From the NCBI GenBank assembly GCA_963775235.1, contig CAVZHY010000001.1, forward strand, positions 124,001-188,000: DNA of 64,000 nucleotides, read 5' to 3'. The notes beneath the pieces were generated by a model. The model was not told the DNA's origin. It was given only the letters and a program-made list of their open reading frames with translations, and made no database searches. A program made the position numbers and the translations under genes. Origin of the DNA: JBBDMC01 sp963775235. Lineage in GTDB: Bacteria > Pseudomonadota > Alphaproteobacteria > Rhizobiales > Kaistiaceae. Shown here piece after piece: positions 41,259 through 50,030 of the stretch (its first letter is position 1; each line of letters opens with the position of its first letter).

Positions 41259-42980
41259 ATGCCACACAGCATTACCGACGCGCAATCGCTCGCCCGCGCG
41301 ATCCGCCAGGGCAGGGGAGCCGAGCCTGCCGACCTCGTGGTCAAGCACGTCGGGCTGTTGGACATCGTCTCCGGGGGCGTCACCATCACCGATATCGCCA
41401 TTTGCGGCGACCGCATCGTCGGCACCTATGAGGCGTATGCCGGCGCACGCGAGATCGACGGCAGCGGGCTCTTCGCCGTTCCCGGCTTCATCGACACGCA
41501 CCTCCATGTCGAATCCTCGCTGGTGACACCGCAGGAGTTCGACCGCTGCGTCCTGCCCCACGGCGTCACCACCGCCATCTGCGATCCGCACGAGATCGCC
41601 AATGTGCTCGGCGCCGAGGGCATTCGCTATTTCCTCGACTCGGCCGAGACGACGATCATGGACCTCCGCGTCCAGCTATCGTCGTGCGTGCCGGCGACGG
41701 CGTTCGAGACCTCAGGCGCGACGCTGCTGGCCGCCGACCTCCTGCCGTTCCGCGATCATCCCAAGGTCATCGGGCTTGCCGAATTCATGAACTTCCCTGG
41801 CGTGCTCAACGCCGACCCGGACGTGCTCGACAAGCTCGTCGCCTTCCAGGACGGCCATATCGACGGCCACGCGCCGCTGGTGCGCGGCTACGACCTCAAC
41901 GGCTATCTCGCCGCCCGCATCCTCACCGACCACGAGACCACCATCGCCGAGGACGCCCGCGAGAAGCTGAAGAAGGGCATGCAGGTGCTGATCCGCGAGG
42001 GCTCGGTCGCCAAGGACCTGCACGCGCTCGCCGAGGTGCTCGACGAGAACACGTCGAGCTTCTGCTGCCTGTGCACCGACGACCGCAATCCGCTCGACAT
42101 TGCCGAGGAAGGCCACCTCGACTTCATGATCCGCACGCTGATCGCGCTCGGCCGGCCGCTGCACCACGTCTATCGCGCGGCAAGCTGGTCGGCGGCGCGC
42201 GCCTTCGGCCTCCGCGACCGCGGCTTCATCGCCCCCGGCCGCCGCGCCGACATCGTCCTGGTCGGGGACCTCGCAGCCTGCTCGGTCGCGACCGTCATCT
42301 CCGCCGGCCGCGTGGTGGACGACGGAGCTGTTCGCGGCGCGCAAACCGGTCGCCCCGGTCGGCCTCGACAGCGTCAAGACGCGGCGACGTCACGCGCGGA
42401 CGATTTCCGCATCGCCGGCGGACCGGCCGAGGTGGCGATGATCGGCATCGTCCCCGGCAAGATCGTCACCGAGCGTATCGTCAAGCCGGTGCCGGCCACC
42501 AACGGCGAGCGCCGCGCCGACCCCGCCAACGATATCGCCAAGGTCGCGGTGGTCGAGCGCCACGGCAAGAACGGCAATATCGGCCTCGGCTTCGTCACCG
42601 GGTTCGGGCTAAAACGCGGGGCGATCGCCTCCTCAGTCGGACACGACAGTCACAACATCTGCGTCGTCGGCGTCAGCGACGCCGACATGGCGGCTGCGGT
42701 CAAACGACTCCGGCAGATGCAGGGCGGCTTCGTCGCGGTCGCGGACGGTACGGTGCGGGCGGAGGTACCGCTGCGGCTCGCCGGGCTTATCAGCCTTGAG
42801 CCATTCGAGACCGTGCGCGCGCAACTTCTGGCGCTGCGCGGAGCGGCGCGCGAGCTCGGCTGCACGCTCCTGGAACCATTCCTCCAGATGGCGTTCCTGC
42901 CACTGCCGGTCATTCCTCACCTCAAGATCACCGACTTCGGCATGTTCGACGTCGACCGTTTTGTGCTGGCCGAAGAATGA
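41259..42980 (+). CDS. ade: Adenine deaminase, with a short out-of-frame segment
   Basis: About 573 residues; converts adenine to hypoxanthine. The amidohydrolase core has GFIDTHLHVESSLVTPQEFD (metal His pair), CDPHEIANVLG, CLCTDDRNPLDIAEEGHLD and RGFIAPGRRADIVLVGDL. The C-terminal adenine-deaminase domain has GLGFVTGFGLKRGAIASSVGHDSHN. Between about 42325 and 42390 the written frame gives a nonsense segment after VVDDG. The neighbouring frame there gives ELFAARKPVAPVGLDSVKT, the expected sequence, so two compensating indels lie at its edges. The stop codon falls inside the first copy of an 87-base-spaced repeat. As written the protein would carry about 22 wrong residues between its two domains. 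Confidence 0.9.
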   Translation: MPHSITDAQSLARAIRQGRGAEPADLVVKHVGLLDIVSGGVTITDIAICGDRIVGTYEAYAGAREIDGSGLFAVPGFIDTHLHVESSLVTPQEFDRCVLPHGVTTAICDPHEIANVLGAEGIRYFLDSAETTIMDLRVQLSSCVPATAFETSGATLLAADLLPFRDHPKVIGLAEFMNFPGVLNADPDVLDKLVAFQDGHIDGHAPLVRGYDLNGYLAARILTDHETTIAEDAREKLKKGMQVLIREGSVAKDLHALAEVLDENTSSFCCLCTDDRNPLDIAEEGHLDFMIRTLIALGRPLHHVYRAASWSAARAFGLRDRGFIAPGRRADIVLVGDLAACSVATVISAGRVVDDGAVRGAQTGRPGRPRQRQDAATSRADDFRIAGGPAEVAMIGIVPGKIVTERIVKPVPATNGERRADPANDIAKVAVVERHGKNGNIGLGFVTGFGLKRGAIASSVGHDSHNICVVGVSDADMAAAVKRLRQMQGGFVAVADGTVRAEVPLRLAGLISLEPFETVRAQLLALRGAARELGCTLLEPFLQMAFLPLPVIPHLKITDFGMFDVDRFVLAEE

Positions 42981-43197
42981 CAGGTCAAAGGTGATCTCGG
43001 GCAGGTCTTCGAATATCGGCACCCGCGCGTTGTCGGCAGTGACGTCGCCGCGCCGACCAAGGAATGACAGGTCGAAAGTGATGTCGGGCAGGTCGTCGAG
43101 CGCCGGGCGGCGTTCGAACTCACTGTCCGCTGGTTGTGGCTTGTTGTAACGGCCAACGGACGCTGCCAGCGTCCGGCCGAGATCCGTCAGACTCTAT
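42960..43197 (-). CDS. Candidate small repeat-containing protein, start codon disrupted
   Basis: On the minus strand an AGGAGG (43208-43203) is followed five bases later by ATAGAGTCTG. Removing one A (43195) would give ATG AGT CTG and open a frame reading MSLTDLGRTLAASVGRYNKP, then FERRPALDDLPDITFDLSFLG and a second DLPEITFDLSFFG unit. The frame continues without a stop into the antisense of adenine deaminase (to 42633), so the real end is unknown and a second indel near 42960 is likely. No family recognised. The strong ribosome-binding site and the in-frame repeat argue that it is or was a gene. Confidence 0.38.
42976..43099. repeat. Tandem repeat with 87-base period
   Basis: Bases 42975-43012 recur at 43062-43099 with 34 of 38 matching (AATGACAGGTC core then GTCGGGCAGGTC). 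The spacing, 29 codons, keeps the same minus-strand frame, giving DLPEITFDLSFFG and DLPDITFDLSFLG. The first copy covers the adenine deaminase stop codon. Confidence 0.75.
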
Positions 43198-43262
43198 GAG
43201 TGCCTCCTCGCACGCATACGCTACATTGCATTCCGCCGCAGAACCGATTCTAGCGGCACGCG

Positions 43263-43277
43263 TTAACCCTTTGTCAA
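43263..43277. promoter_or_regulatory. CtrA-like site
   Basis: TTAA, seven bases, TCAA: one mismatch from the alphaproteobacterial CtrA consensus TTAA-N7-TTAA. It lies about 55 bases upstream (minus strand) of the AGGAGG at 43208-43203, within a 335-base gene gap (43198-43532) that otherwise holds only a few GANTC sites. Confidence 0.3.
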
Positions 43278-43532
43278 CCATCCCGACTGGCCGAGCCGGT
43301 TATCGTGTCCGCCTCCGGTCGAATCCGGCGAACGAAATCAACTCGTTAACCATGATGACGGATTGGCTCGTCCCGACCGCGCCCCGCCGCGCGCCTTGCC
43401 CCCTCGTCCGTCCAGTCTAGTGCGATCGTGTAAACAGAATCACTCAAGTCGGCGTTCGCCGCTGTCAGCCAATGCCTCGCGAGCCCGCGGGCGGGGCTGG
43501 ACTTTGCCGGGGCGGCGGTCCATCTGACCGCC

Positions 43533-44561
43533 ATGCCGAGCCCGCACCACGCGATCGCCATCGCCCCGATGATGGAGTGGACCGACCGTCACTGCCGGGT
43601 CTTCCACCGCAAGCTGACGCGCCGGGCGCTGCTTCACACCGAAATGATCGTCGCCGACGCCATTCTCCGCGGCGACCGCGAGCGGCTGCTCGCCTTCTCG
43701 CCCGAGGAGCACCCGGTCGCCATCCAGCTCGGCGGGGCGGATCCGGCGAAGCTGGCCGCAGCGGCCGCCATCGCCGCCGACTACGGCTACGACGAAATCA
43801 ACCTCAACGTCGGGTGCCCTTCCGACCGTGTGCGTTCGGGCACGTTCGGTGCCTGCCTGATGCGCGAGCCGGCGCTCGTCGGCGACATCGTCGCCGCATT
43901 GAAGGGGGCGGTCGGCGTGCCCGTCACGGTCAAGTGCAGGCTGGGCGTCGACGAGCAGGATCCGGAAGCGGCGCTCTTCGCCCTCGCCGAGGCAGTTTTC
44001 GCCGCCGGCCTCGACGCGCTGTGGGTGCACGCCCGCAAGGCGTGGCTCGCCGGCCTGAGCCCGAAGGAGAACCGCGAGGTGCCGCCGTTGGACTACGCTC
44101 TTGTCGGCGCCTTGAAGAGGCACTGGCCGGAGCGGTTTGTCGGCATAAACGGCGGCATCGTCAGCCTCCATGATGCGGCCGCCCACCTGTTGGCGGTCGA
44201 CGGGGCCATGCTCGGCCGCGCTGCCTATCACACGCCGGCGGTTCTGACCGACGTCGACCGGCGCTTCTTCGGCGAAGCCGTATCAGCTGAGCCGGAGGAG
44301 GTTGTAGCGGCGATGCTGCCGTACATCGCCGCAGAGACCGGCGCAGGCACACCACTCGGCAGCATTACCCGCCATATGATCGGCCTCTTCCACGGCCGGC
44401 CGGGCGCCCGCCGCTGGCGGCAGATCCTCACAGTCGGTGCCCCCAGGCCCGGCGCCGGCGTCGCACTCGTCCGAGAAGCGCTGGCGGCGGTCGCCTCCCG
44501 CCCGAACCAGATCCTCTCCGAACATTCCCGGCCGCTGGTCACCGGCGACGCGCTCGCTTGA
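43533..44561 (+). CDS. dusA: tRNA-dihydrouridine(20/20a) synthase DusA
   Basis: A 342-residue FMN enzyme that reduces uridine in the tRNA D-loop. The TIM barrel starts AIAPMMEWTDRHCRVFHRKL. The catalytic cysteine is C95 in INLNVGCPSDRVRSGTFGACL. FMN-phosphate contacts lie in VHARKAWLAGLSPKENR and GINGGI, then DGAMLGRAAYHTP. The DusA-specific C-terminal helical domain has HMIGLFHGRPGARRWRQIL. Complete and intact. Confidence 0.94.
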   Translation: MPSPHHAIAIAPMMEWTDRHCRVFHRKLTRRALLHTEMIVADAILRGDRERLLAFSPEEHPVAIQLGGADPAKLAAAAAIAADYGYDEINLNVGCPSDRVRSGTFGACLMREPALVGDIVAALKGAVGVPVTVKCRLGVDEQDPEAALFALAEAVFAAGLDALWVHARKAWLAGLSPKENREVPPLDYALVGALKRHWPERFVGINGGIVSLHDAAAHLLAVDGAMLGRAAYHTPAVLTDVDRRFFGEAVSAEPEEVVAAMLPYIAAETGAGTPLGSITRHMIGLFHGRPGARRWRQILTVGAPRPGAGVALVREALAAVASRPNQILSEHSRPLVTGDALA

Positions 44562-44594
44562 TCCGCCCCGTGCCTGCCCAACCCTGAGGTATCG

Positions 44595-45422
44595 ATGGTC
44601 ATATCGGCCTCGCCCGCCGAACTCGTCGGTCTCGTTGTAGCGCTGATCGTCTGCGGCGCGATATCGGGTCTGCTTGCCGGCATTTTCGGCATCGGCGGCG
44701 GCGCTATCATCGTCCCGGTGCTCTATCAGGCCCTGGCCGCGCTGGGCGTCGACGACGCTGTGCGCATGCACGTGTCGATCGGATCCTCGCTTGCCATCAT
44801 CGCGCCGACCTCGATCCGCTCGTTCATGGAGCACCGGCGCCGGGGCGCGGTGGACATGCAACTGATGGCAAGCTGGCTCGTTCCCGTGCCGCTGGGCGTC
44901 GCTGCCGCCTCATACGTTGCCTCGATGCTCTCGGGGACGACGTTGCGCGCCATCTTCGCCGCATTCGCGGCCCTGGTGTCGATTCGCCTGCTGTTCGGCC
45001 GGGAGTCCTGGCGGATCGCCGACGATTTGCCCGGCAATCCCCTGCGCACTCTCGTCGGCGCCTTCACCGGGTTCATCTCGGGTCTGTTGGGGATTGGCGG
45101 GGGCGTCGTCACCAACACTTTCATGACGCTGTACGGCCGACCCATCCACCAGGCGGTGGCCACGTCGGCGGGGATCGGGGCGCTGATTTCGTTGCCCGGG
45201 ATCGTCGGCTACGTCTGGGCGGGTTGGGGCGACATCGCGCTGCCGCCGTTTTCCGCGGGGTTCGTCAATCTCGTGGCCGTGTTGCTGGTGATCCCGGTCA
45301 GTGTGCTGGTGGCGCCTGTCGGCGTTCGCATCGCCCACGCCCTGTCGAAACGACAGCTCGAAGTCGGCTTCGGCCTGTTTCTGCTGGCCGTGTCGGTACG
45401 CTTCGCCATCAGCCTGACCTAG
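44595..45422 (+). CDS. TauE/SafE (TSUP) family membrane transporter
   Basis: A 275-residue protein with about eight membrane helices in two repeats. The family motif GLLAGIFGIGGGAIIVPVLYQ appears in the first half and FISGLLGIGGGVVTNTFM in the second. Members export sulfite, sulfoacetate or related anions; the substrate here is unknown. The stop codon TAG is provided by the left end of the repeat element at 45420-45523. It starts 33 bases after dusA. Confidence 0.9.
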   Translation: MVISASPAELVGLVVALIVCGAISGLLAGIFGIGGGAIIVPVLYQALAALGVDDAVRMHVSIGSSLAIIAPTSIRSFMEHRRRGAVDMQLMASWLVPVPLGVAAASYVASMLSGTTLRAIFAAFAALVSIRLLFGRESWRIADDLPGNPLRTLVGAFTGFISGLLGIGGGVVTNTFMTLYGRPIHQAVATSAGIGALISLPGIVGYVWAGWGDIALPPFSAGFVNLVAVLLVIPVSVLVAPVGVRIAHALSKRQLEVGFGLFLLAVSVRFAISLT

Positions 45423-45523
45423 AGCAATTCCAGGAAAAGTGGGAACCGGTTTTCCGTCCGGAATTGCGGAGAAACAAGGATTTAGGGCGATTTCGCGACT
45501 TAGAGAAAAGCGAAATCGCTCTA
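45420..45523. mobile_element. MITE-like Hyphomicrobiales repeat with TA-flanked inverted ends
   Basis: 104 bases from TAGAGCAATTCC to AAATCGCTCTA. Terminal inverted repeat TAGAGC/GCTCTA. Internal arms GCAATTCC/GGAATTGC and GCGATTTCGC/GCGAAATCGC. It is of the type dispersed widely in rhizobial and Brucella-group genomes (AGAGCAATTCC-AGGAAAAGTG core). The outer TA dinucleotides suggest a Tc1/IS630-like target. It occupies exactly the space between two convergent genes, and its two ends supply both of their TAG stop codons. Confidence 0.8.
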
Positions 45524-46258
45524 CGGCGTCAGCACAAGCCGGTCGCCTGCGATCCCGTATCCGTTGAGCGTGTCGAGGAAGCTCATGCCGAGCAGGCTTT
45601 GGTCGAGCGAGTTTGACTGCGCCACCAGTGCCTTGAGGCCATGCCGCTCGATGGTGCCGATCGCCAGCCGCTCGATGGTGATCGGTGCTGCCTGGATGAC
45701 GCCGTTGGCGGTACGGATGGGCAGGGCGAAGTCGAGAGCGTCGATGTTAACGCCCACGGCAGCCGCATCACTGAGTGTCAGCGTCACATAACTCGCGCCG
45801 GTGTCGAACAAGAACGTCAACGGTACGTCGTCGACGTTGGCACGCACGGCGAAATGCCCGTCCATGGCGCGGGTGATGACGACACTGTCGGCGTCGGGCT
45901 CGCCGGCGAGCCGGCCCGCGACGGGCAGGCCGGGGGCGAGGACGCCGAGGAAACGTCCGCCGACGGCCGTCAGCTCGGTCCGGTAGCCGTACGCCGTGAC
46001 CAGCGCCACCAGAATGATGAACCAGCCGACGATCGAGCGGACCACCTCGTGCGCGCGCAGGCCGCGGCCAAGCAGCGCCGAGCCGACAAAGATCAGAAGG
46101 ACGACGAGGTAGCCGACCTGCGCGAAGTCGCCGTTGGCCATACCGAAGATCGTGCCGGCGTCGTTGTTGACGAAAAGCGCCAGCACGATCAGAGCAAGCA
46201 GCGCCATCAACACCCAGAAGAGGAAGGGCAGGCGGCCACGCGGCCTGGGCGTCGTCAT
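45521..46258 (-). CDS. Membrane-anchored retropepsin-like aspartic protease (TIGR02281 type)
   Basis: A 245-residue protein with about three N-terminal membrane helices (residues 10-30, 42-62, 72-95) and a periplasmic retropepsin domain containing the active-site FLFDTGASYVTLT, then ALDFALPIRTANG and LGMSFLDTLNGYGI. This clan-AA family is common in Rhizobiales; the substrate is not known. Start ATG 46258. The TAG stop is formed by the right end of the repeat element at 45420-45523. Confidence 0.85.
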   Translation of the reverse strand: MTTPRPRGRLPFLFWVLMALLALIVLALFVNNDAGTIFGMANGDFAQVGYLVVLLIFVGSALLGRGLRAHEVVRSIVGWFIILVALVTAYGYRTELTAVGGRFLGVLAPGLPVAGRLAGEPDADSVVITRAMDGHFAVRANVDDVPLTFLFDTGASYVTLTLSDAAAVGVNIDALDFALPIRTANGVIQAAPITIERLAIGTIERHGLKALVAQSNSLDQSLLGMSFLDTLNGYGIAGDRLVLTP

Positions 46259-46361
46259 CGGGCAATCCGGAATTGCACGCTGAACCGCGCCGCCGGTCGG
46301 GAATCGGGGATTGCAATGCGGACGCGGGACAGAGCCATGGTCGGAGCGTAACGCCGGTGGG

Positions 46362-47162
46362 TCAGGTGGCCGCGGCCCCGACAAGAAACGCGATCAGGGC
46401 GATCTGCTGGCACGCACCGAGCGAATCGCCTGTGCGCCCTCCGATCGCCTGGGCCGTCAGCCTGGCGAAGGCATATGCGGCGATTGCGGCGAGAAGACAG
46501 CCGAGCAGCGTCGCCCTGAGTCCGATTGTTGGCAGCTCAGTGACGAAGACGATGATGCCCGAGGCAATCAACGCAATCAGCATCGCGTTCTGGTCGGGCG
46601 GTCCCGTCTCATGCGCAAGGCCGCTCATCCGCGCCGCCGGCAGATCGTGCCACAACCAAACCAGCGCCCCCCGCGACACGGCCTCGGCGGCAATCAGGGC
46701 GAGCGCCGCGGCAACCGGTCCCCTTGCCGCGATGGCCGCGACCGCGGCGACGCGCAACAAGATGGAAACGATCAGCGCGGCGGCTCCGTATGTGCCGACG
46801 CGACTGTCGTCCATGATCTCAAGCCGCCGCTCGGTCGTCGCGCCACCAAAACTGTCCGCGGTGTCGGCCAGCCCGTCTTCATGCAGGCCGCCGGTGAGGA
46901 TCATGGTTGCGGTCACCGCCAGGCCCGCCGACACCAGCGGCGGCATCCCGAGGATCGCCGCGACCAGGAGGACAACGCCACCCGCGACCCCGATCAGGGC
47001 CCCGGCGAGCGGGAAGACGCGGGCGCCACGCCTGAAATCGGGGCGATTGTATTCATCGACTCCGACCGAGCGTGGTGGCAGACGCGTCAAAAAAACGATC
47101 GCCGCCTTCAGATCGTCGACGACGGCTTCGAATCCGCCAAGGAAAGTCTCGTCGCGCTTCAT
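46362..47162 (-). CDS. cobS: Adenosylcobinamide-GDP ribazoletransferase CobS (CobV)
   Basis: A 266-residue membrane enzyme joining adenosylcobinamide-GDP with alpha-ribazole (or its phosphate), the last assembly step of cobalamin. The acidic metal-binding block TGGLHEDGLADTADSFGG and MDDSRVGTYGAAALI are diagnostic. About seven hydrophobic segments. Divergent from cobT with 111 bases between the starts, so the two lower-ligand genes can share a control region. No cobalamin riboswitch was recognised in that short gap. Confidence 0.93.
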   Translation of the reverse strand: MKRDETFLGGFEAVVDDLKAAIVFLTRLPPRSVGVDEYNRPDFRRGARVFPLAGALIGVAGGVVLLVAAILGMPPLVSAGLAVTATMILTGGLHEDGLADTADSFGGATTERRLEIMDDSRVGTYGAAALIVSILLRVAAVAAIAARGPVAAALALIAAEAVSRGALVWLWHDLPAARMSGLAHETGPPDQNAMLIALIASGIIVFVTELPTIGLRATLLGCLLAAIAAYAFARLTAQAIGGRTGDSLGACQQIALIAFLVGAAAT

Positions 47163-47273
47163 GCGCGGCCCTTGTGTAGGAGCCGCTTGCGCGGCGTCGG
47201 AATACGGTTATAGAACCGCGCGGCGGCCGGGCCAAGGATCGCCGCTTTCCACCTGGACTTTCCGGAGCCGGCC

Positions 47274-48302
47274 ATGTTTCCCTCGACTTCCGGGCTCCCC
47301 TTCGACGATATCCGCGATCTGATCGCCCGCATGCCGGACGCAGATGTCGATGCTGTGGAGAAGGTGCGCTCCCGCGACCTGACCCTGACCAAGCCCCCCG
47401 GGTCTCTCGGTCGCCTGGAAACGATCGTCGAGTGGCTCGCGTCCTGGCAGCGCAGGGCGCCGCCGGCAGTCAATCGTCCGCAAGTTGCGATCTTCGCCGG
47501 CAATCACGGCGTCGCCGCCCACGGCGTTTCGGCGTATCCGGCGGCGGTCACGCGCCAGATGGTCGACAATTTCGCCGCCGGCGGGGCCGCCATCAACCAG
47601 ATCTGCCTCGCGTACGATCTTGGCCTCAAGGTCTACGACCTCGCCCTCGGCATTCCCACCGGCGACATCACGCGCGAGGCGGCGCTCGAAGAAGCCGCGT
47701 GCGCGGCCACCATGGCTTTCGGCATGGAGGCAATTGCGGGAGGGGTCGATCTCTTGTGTATCGGCGAGATGGGGATCGCAAACACCACGGTCGCCGCCGC
47801 CATTTTTCTTGCTCTTTTCGGCGGCGAGCCAGCCGACTGGGTCGGTCTCGGCACCGGCGTCGATGCGGTGGGTCTCGAGCGCAAACGCGAGACGATCGCC
47901 GCCGCCGTCGCGTATCACGCCGGGCATCTTGGCGATCCGCTGGAAGTGCTGCGCCGCTTAGGTGGTCGCGAGATCGCGGCGATGGCGGGCGCCATCCTTG
48001 CCGGTCGCCTCAATCGCGTGCCGGTCATCGTCGACGGGTTTGTCGCGACTGCCGCTGCGGCGGTGCTGTTCGCCGCCGACCCTCGGGCACTCGATCACTG
48101 CCTGTTCGGGCATGTCTCCGCGGAGGCCGCCCACCGGCGCGCGCTGGACCGCATGGGCAAGGTCCCGGTCCTCGATCTCGGCATGCGTCTCGGCGAGGGC
48201 ACGGGCGCGGCCCTGGCCGCCGGGATCGTCAAGGCGGCGGCGCGCCTTCACGCCGGCATGGCGACTTTTGGTGAAGCAGGCGTGTCGGAGCGGGAGGACT
48301 AG
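47274..48302 (+). CDS. cobT: Nicotinate-nucleotide-dimethylbenzimidazole phosphoribosyltransferase CobT (CobU)
   Basis: A 342-residue enzyme that makes alpha-ribazole phosphate for cobS. Family blocks: LTKPPGSLGRLETIVEWLASW, FAGNHGVAAHGVSAYP, CIGEMGIANTTVAAAIF, and the catalytic glutamate region LGMRLGEGTGAALAAGIVKAA. Complete. Its stop overlaps by four bases the stop of the convergent kinase gene. Confidence 0.94.
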   Translation: MFPSTSGLPFDDIRDLIARMPDADVDAVEKVRSRDLTLTKPPGSLGRLETIVEWLASWQRRAPPAVNRPQVAIFAGNHGVAAHGVSAYPAAVTRQMVDNFAAGGAAINQICLAYDLGLKVYDLALGIPTGDITREAALEEAACAATMAFGMEAIAGGVDLLCIGEMGIANTTVAAAIFLALFGGEPADWVGLGTGVDAVGLERKRETIAAAVAYHAGHLGDPLEVLRRLGGREIAAMAGAILAGRLNRVPVIVDGFVATAAAAVLFAADPRALDHCLFGHVSAEAAHRRALDRMGKVPVLDLGMRLGEGTGAALAAGIVKAAARLHAGMATFGEAGVSERED

Positions 48303-49837
48303 CCGGCCCGGAGCCAGCGTCGGCGCGCGTCCGTATCATCGATCGGCGCCAGCGCCTCCATCACCCGCGATTGCGGGAAGATGGCGATGGCATCGGTCCC
48401 CTCGCGCAGCTTCGATTTCAGTTCGAACCAGCCGTCATGGGTGCGCATCAGCGCCTGCACGATCGGCAGGCCTAAGCCGGCGCCGCGCTCCGCGCTCTTG
48501 ATAGCGATCGAGCCCTGTCCGAACGACGACATCACGATCGGGATTTCTTCCTGCGGAATGCCCGGTCCGTTGTCGCGGATCGACAGGAACTGCCCCCGGC
48601 CGGCAATGGCGCCGACCGTGATGGTGATTTCGCCACTGAGCGGCGCGAACTTGATGGCATTGGACAACAGGTTGAGGGTGATCTGGCGCACCGCCTTGTC
48701 GTCGGCCCACAGGCGCGGCAATCCACGCTGGTAGTGCTCGGTGATGATGATGCCCTTGGCCTTCGCCTTGAGCTGCATCAGATGCTGGCATTCCTCCACC
48801 AGGTCGACCAGGTTAATCGCTTCCTCGTTGAGCTCGTAGCGGCCGGCCTCGATGCGCGACAGGTCGAGGATTTCGTTGATCAGGTTCAGCAAGTGCTGTC
48901 CGCTGGCGTGGATGTCGTTGAGGTAGTCCTTGTAGGACGCATTACCGACGGGCCCGAGCACCTCGTTCTTGACGATCTCCGAGAAGCCGAGGATGGCGTT
49001 GAGGGGCGTGCGCAGCTCATGGCTCATGGTCGCCAGGAACCGCGATTTGGCGAGATTGGCCTCCTCGGCGCGCCGACGCGATTCATCGGAAATCGAGTTG
49101 GCGGTCTCGAGCTCGGCGATGAGCAGGTCCTTCTCCGCCCGGAAGCCCAGCATCGCAAGCGTTGCCGAATAGAGCCGGGAGGCGAGAACCAGGAAGAAGA
49201 ACTGGGCGCCAAGCGCCATGATCGACAGCACGACGTAGAGGAAATCACCGCGACTGACGTAAAGCGCGGATAGCGTCAGCGTGATCGGAACCGTGCCGGC
49301 GACCGCGGCGGAAGGAACAGTCGAGGCGAGCGAAGTGATCACAGAGACCACGATCAGCATGGTCGTGAACTGGAAGACCTCGAGGCCGGCGACGTCCGTA
49401 AACGACGCCGGCACCAGGAGCAGCACCGACGCCCAGGCGAGACTGCCGATGAACTCGGCGATGACAAAGCGCCGCGTCCATGCACGGCTCGACACCTGCG
49501 CCGCCGGCCGCATCATGTACTTGCGGCAAAGCGCGATCATGCCGACGTGCGTGGCGAGCACGGCGGCCGTCCACGCGACGATCACGACGGGATTGATCCA
49601 CAACAGGCCGGCTGCGGCGACGATCGCGATCAGGAGCGGGATGGCATAGATCGCGCTGATGCGGTTGCGTGCGTACGTCAGTCCCAGTTCGTAGTCGAAG
49701 GCCGGTCGAGTTCCCGAAGTCGACACCAGCCGCTCGCGCTGTTCGCGGACTGCGCGCAAGACCGAACGGCGACGGTCGGCGCGTTCGCGGCTGGCCGTTG
49801 TCTTCTCGCTTTCGGAAGCGATTGGAACGGCACTCAT
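48299..49837 (-). CDS. Sensor histidine kinase, PleC/PdhS type
   Basis: A 512-residue kinase. The N-terminal third has about six membrane helices in pairs (residues 60-215). A short coiled coil follows, then the dimerisation helix with H273 in TMSHELRTPLNAILGFSEIV and VLGPVGNASYKDYLNDIHASG, the extended motif of DivK-interacting kinases. ATPase boxes: NLLSNAIKFAP, DNGPGIPQEE, GAGLGLPIV. ATG 49837 is chosen for its GGGAGG upstream; ATG 49864 would add nine residues. It has no PAS domain, unlike the kinase at 35.5-37.8 kb, so it senses something else or is set by localisation. Confidence 0.85.
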   Translation of the reverse strand: MSAVPIASESEKTTASRERADRRRSVLRAVREQRERLVSTSGTRPAFDYELGLTYARNRISAIYAIPLLIAIVAAAGLLWINPVVIVAWTAAVLATHVGMIALCRKYMMRPAAQVSSRAWTRRFVIAEFIGSLAWASVLLLVPASFTDVAGLEVFQFTTMLIVVSVITSLASTVPSAAVAGTVPITLTLSALYVSRGDFLYVVLSIMALGAQFFFLVLASRLYSATLAMLGFRAEKDLLIAELETANSISDESRRRAEEANLAKSRFLATMSHELRTPLNAILGFSEIVKNEVLGPVGNASYKDYLNDIHASGQHLLNLINEILDLSRIEAGRYELNEEAINLVDLVEECQHLMQLKAKAKGIIITEHYQRGLPRLWADDKAVRQITLNLLSNAIKFAPLSGEITITVGAIAGRGQFLSIRDNGPGIPQEEIPIVMSSFGQGSIAIKSAERGAGLGLPIVQALMRTHDGWFELKSKLREGTDAIAIFPQSRVMEALAPIDDTDARRRWLRAG

Positions 49838-50030
49838 TCCTCTCGCCTCCCGTTCGGTCTTCATGTGTGGAAATCGCCTTCAGCCCCAAGATATACGTTG
49901 GCGGGAAATGCTTAATCTCCCACTCAGAAACATGGTTAACGAGGCCACCCGTGCCGACAAGGGCACAGCGCCGGCCGCTGCCCGGTAGCGCCATCGAGCG
50001 GCGCGGGGATCGACGACGGCTCCGCGCTGC

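Noticed and set aside
390..45523. The 104-base TA-flanked repeat as a MITE derived from the IS630 element at 390-1535
   Set aside because: Ends differ (GAGC...GCTC versus GTGG...CCAC) and there is no internal similarity; only the TA target preference is shared.
47163..47273. Cobalamin riboswitch between cobS and cobT
   Set aside because: Only 111 bases, no recognisable B12-box and no room for the full aptamer on either strand.
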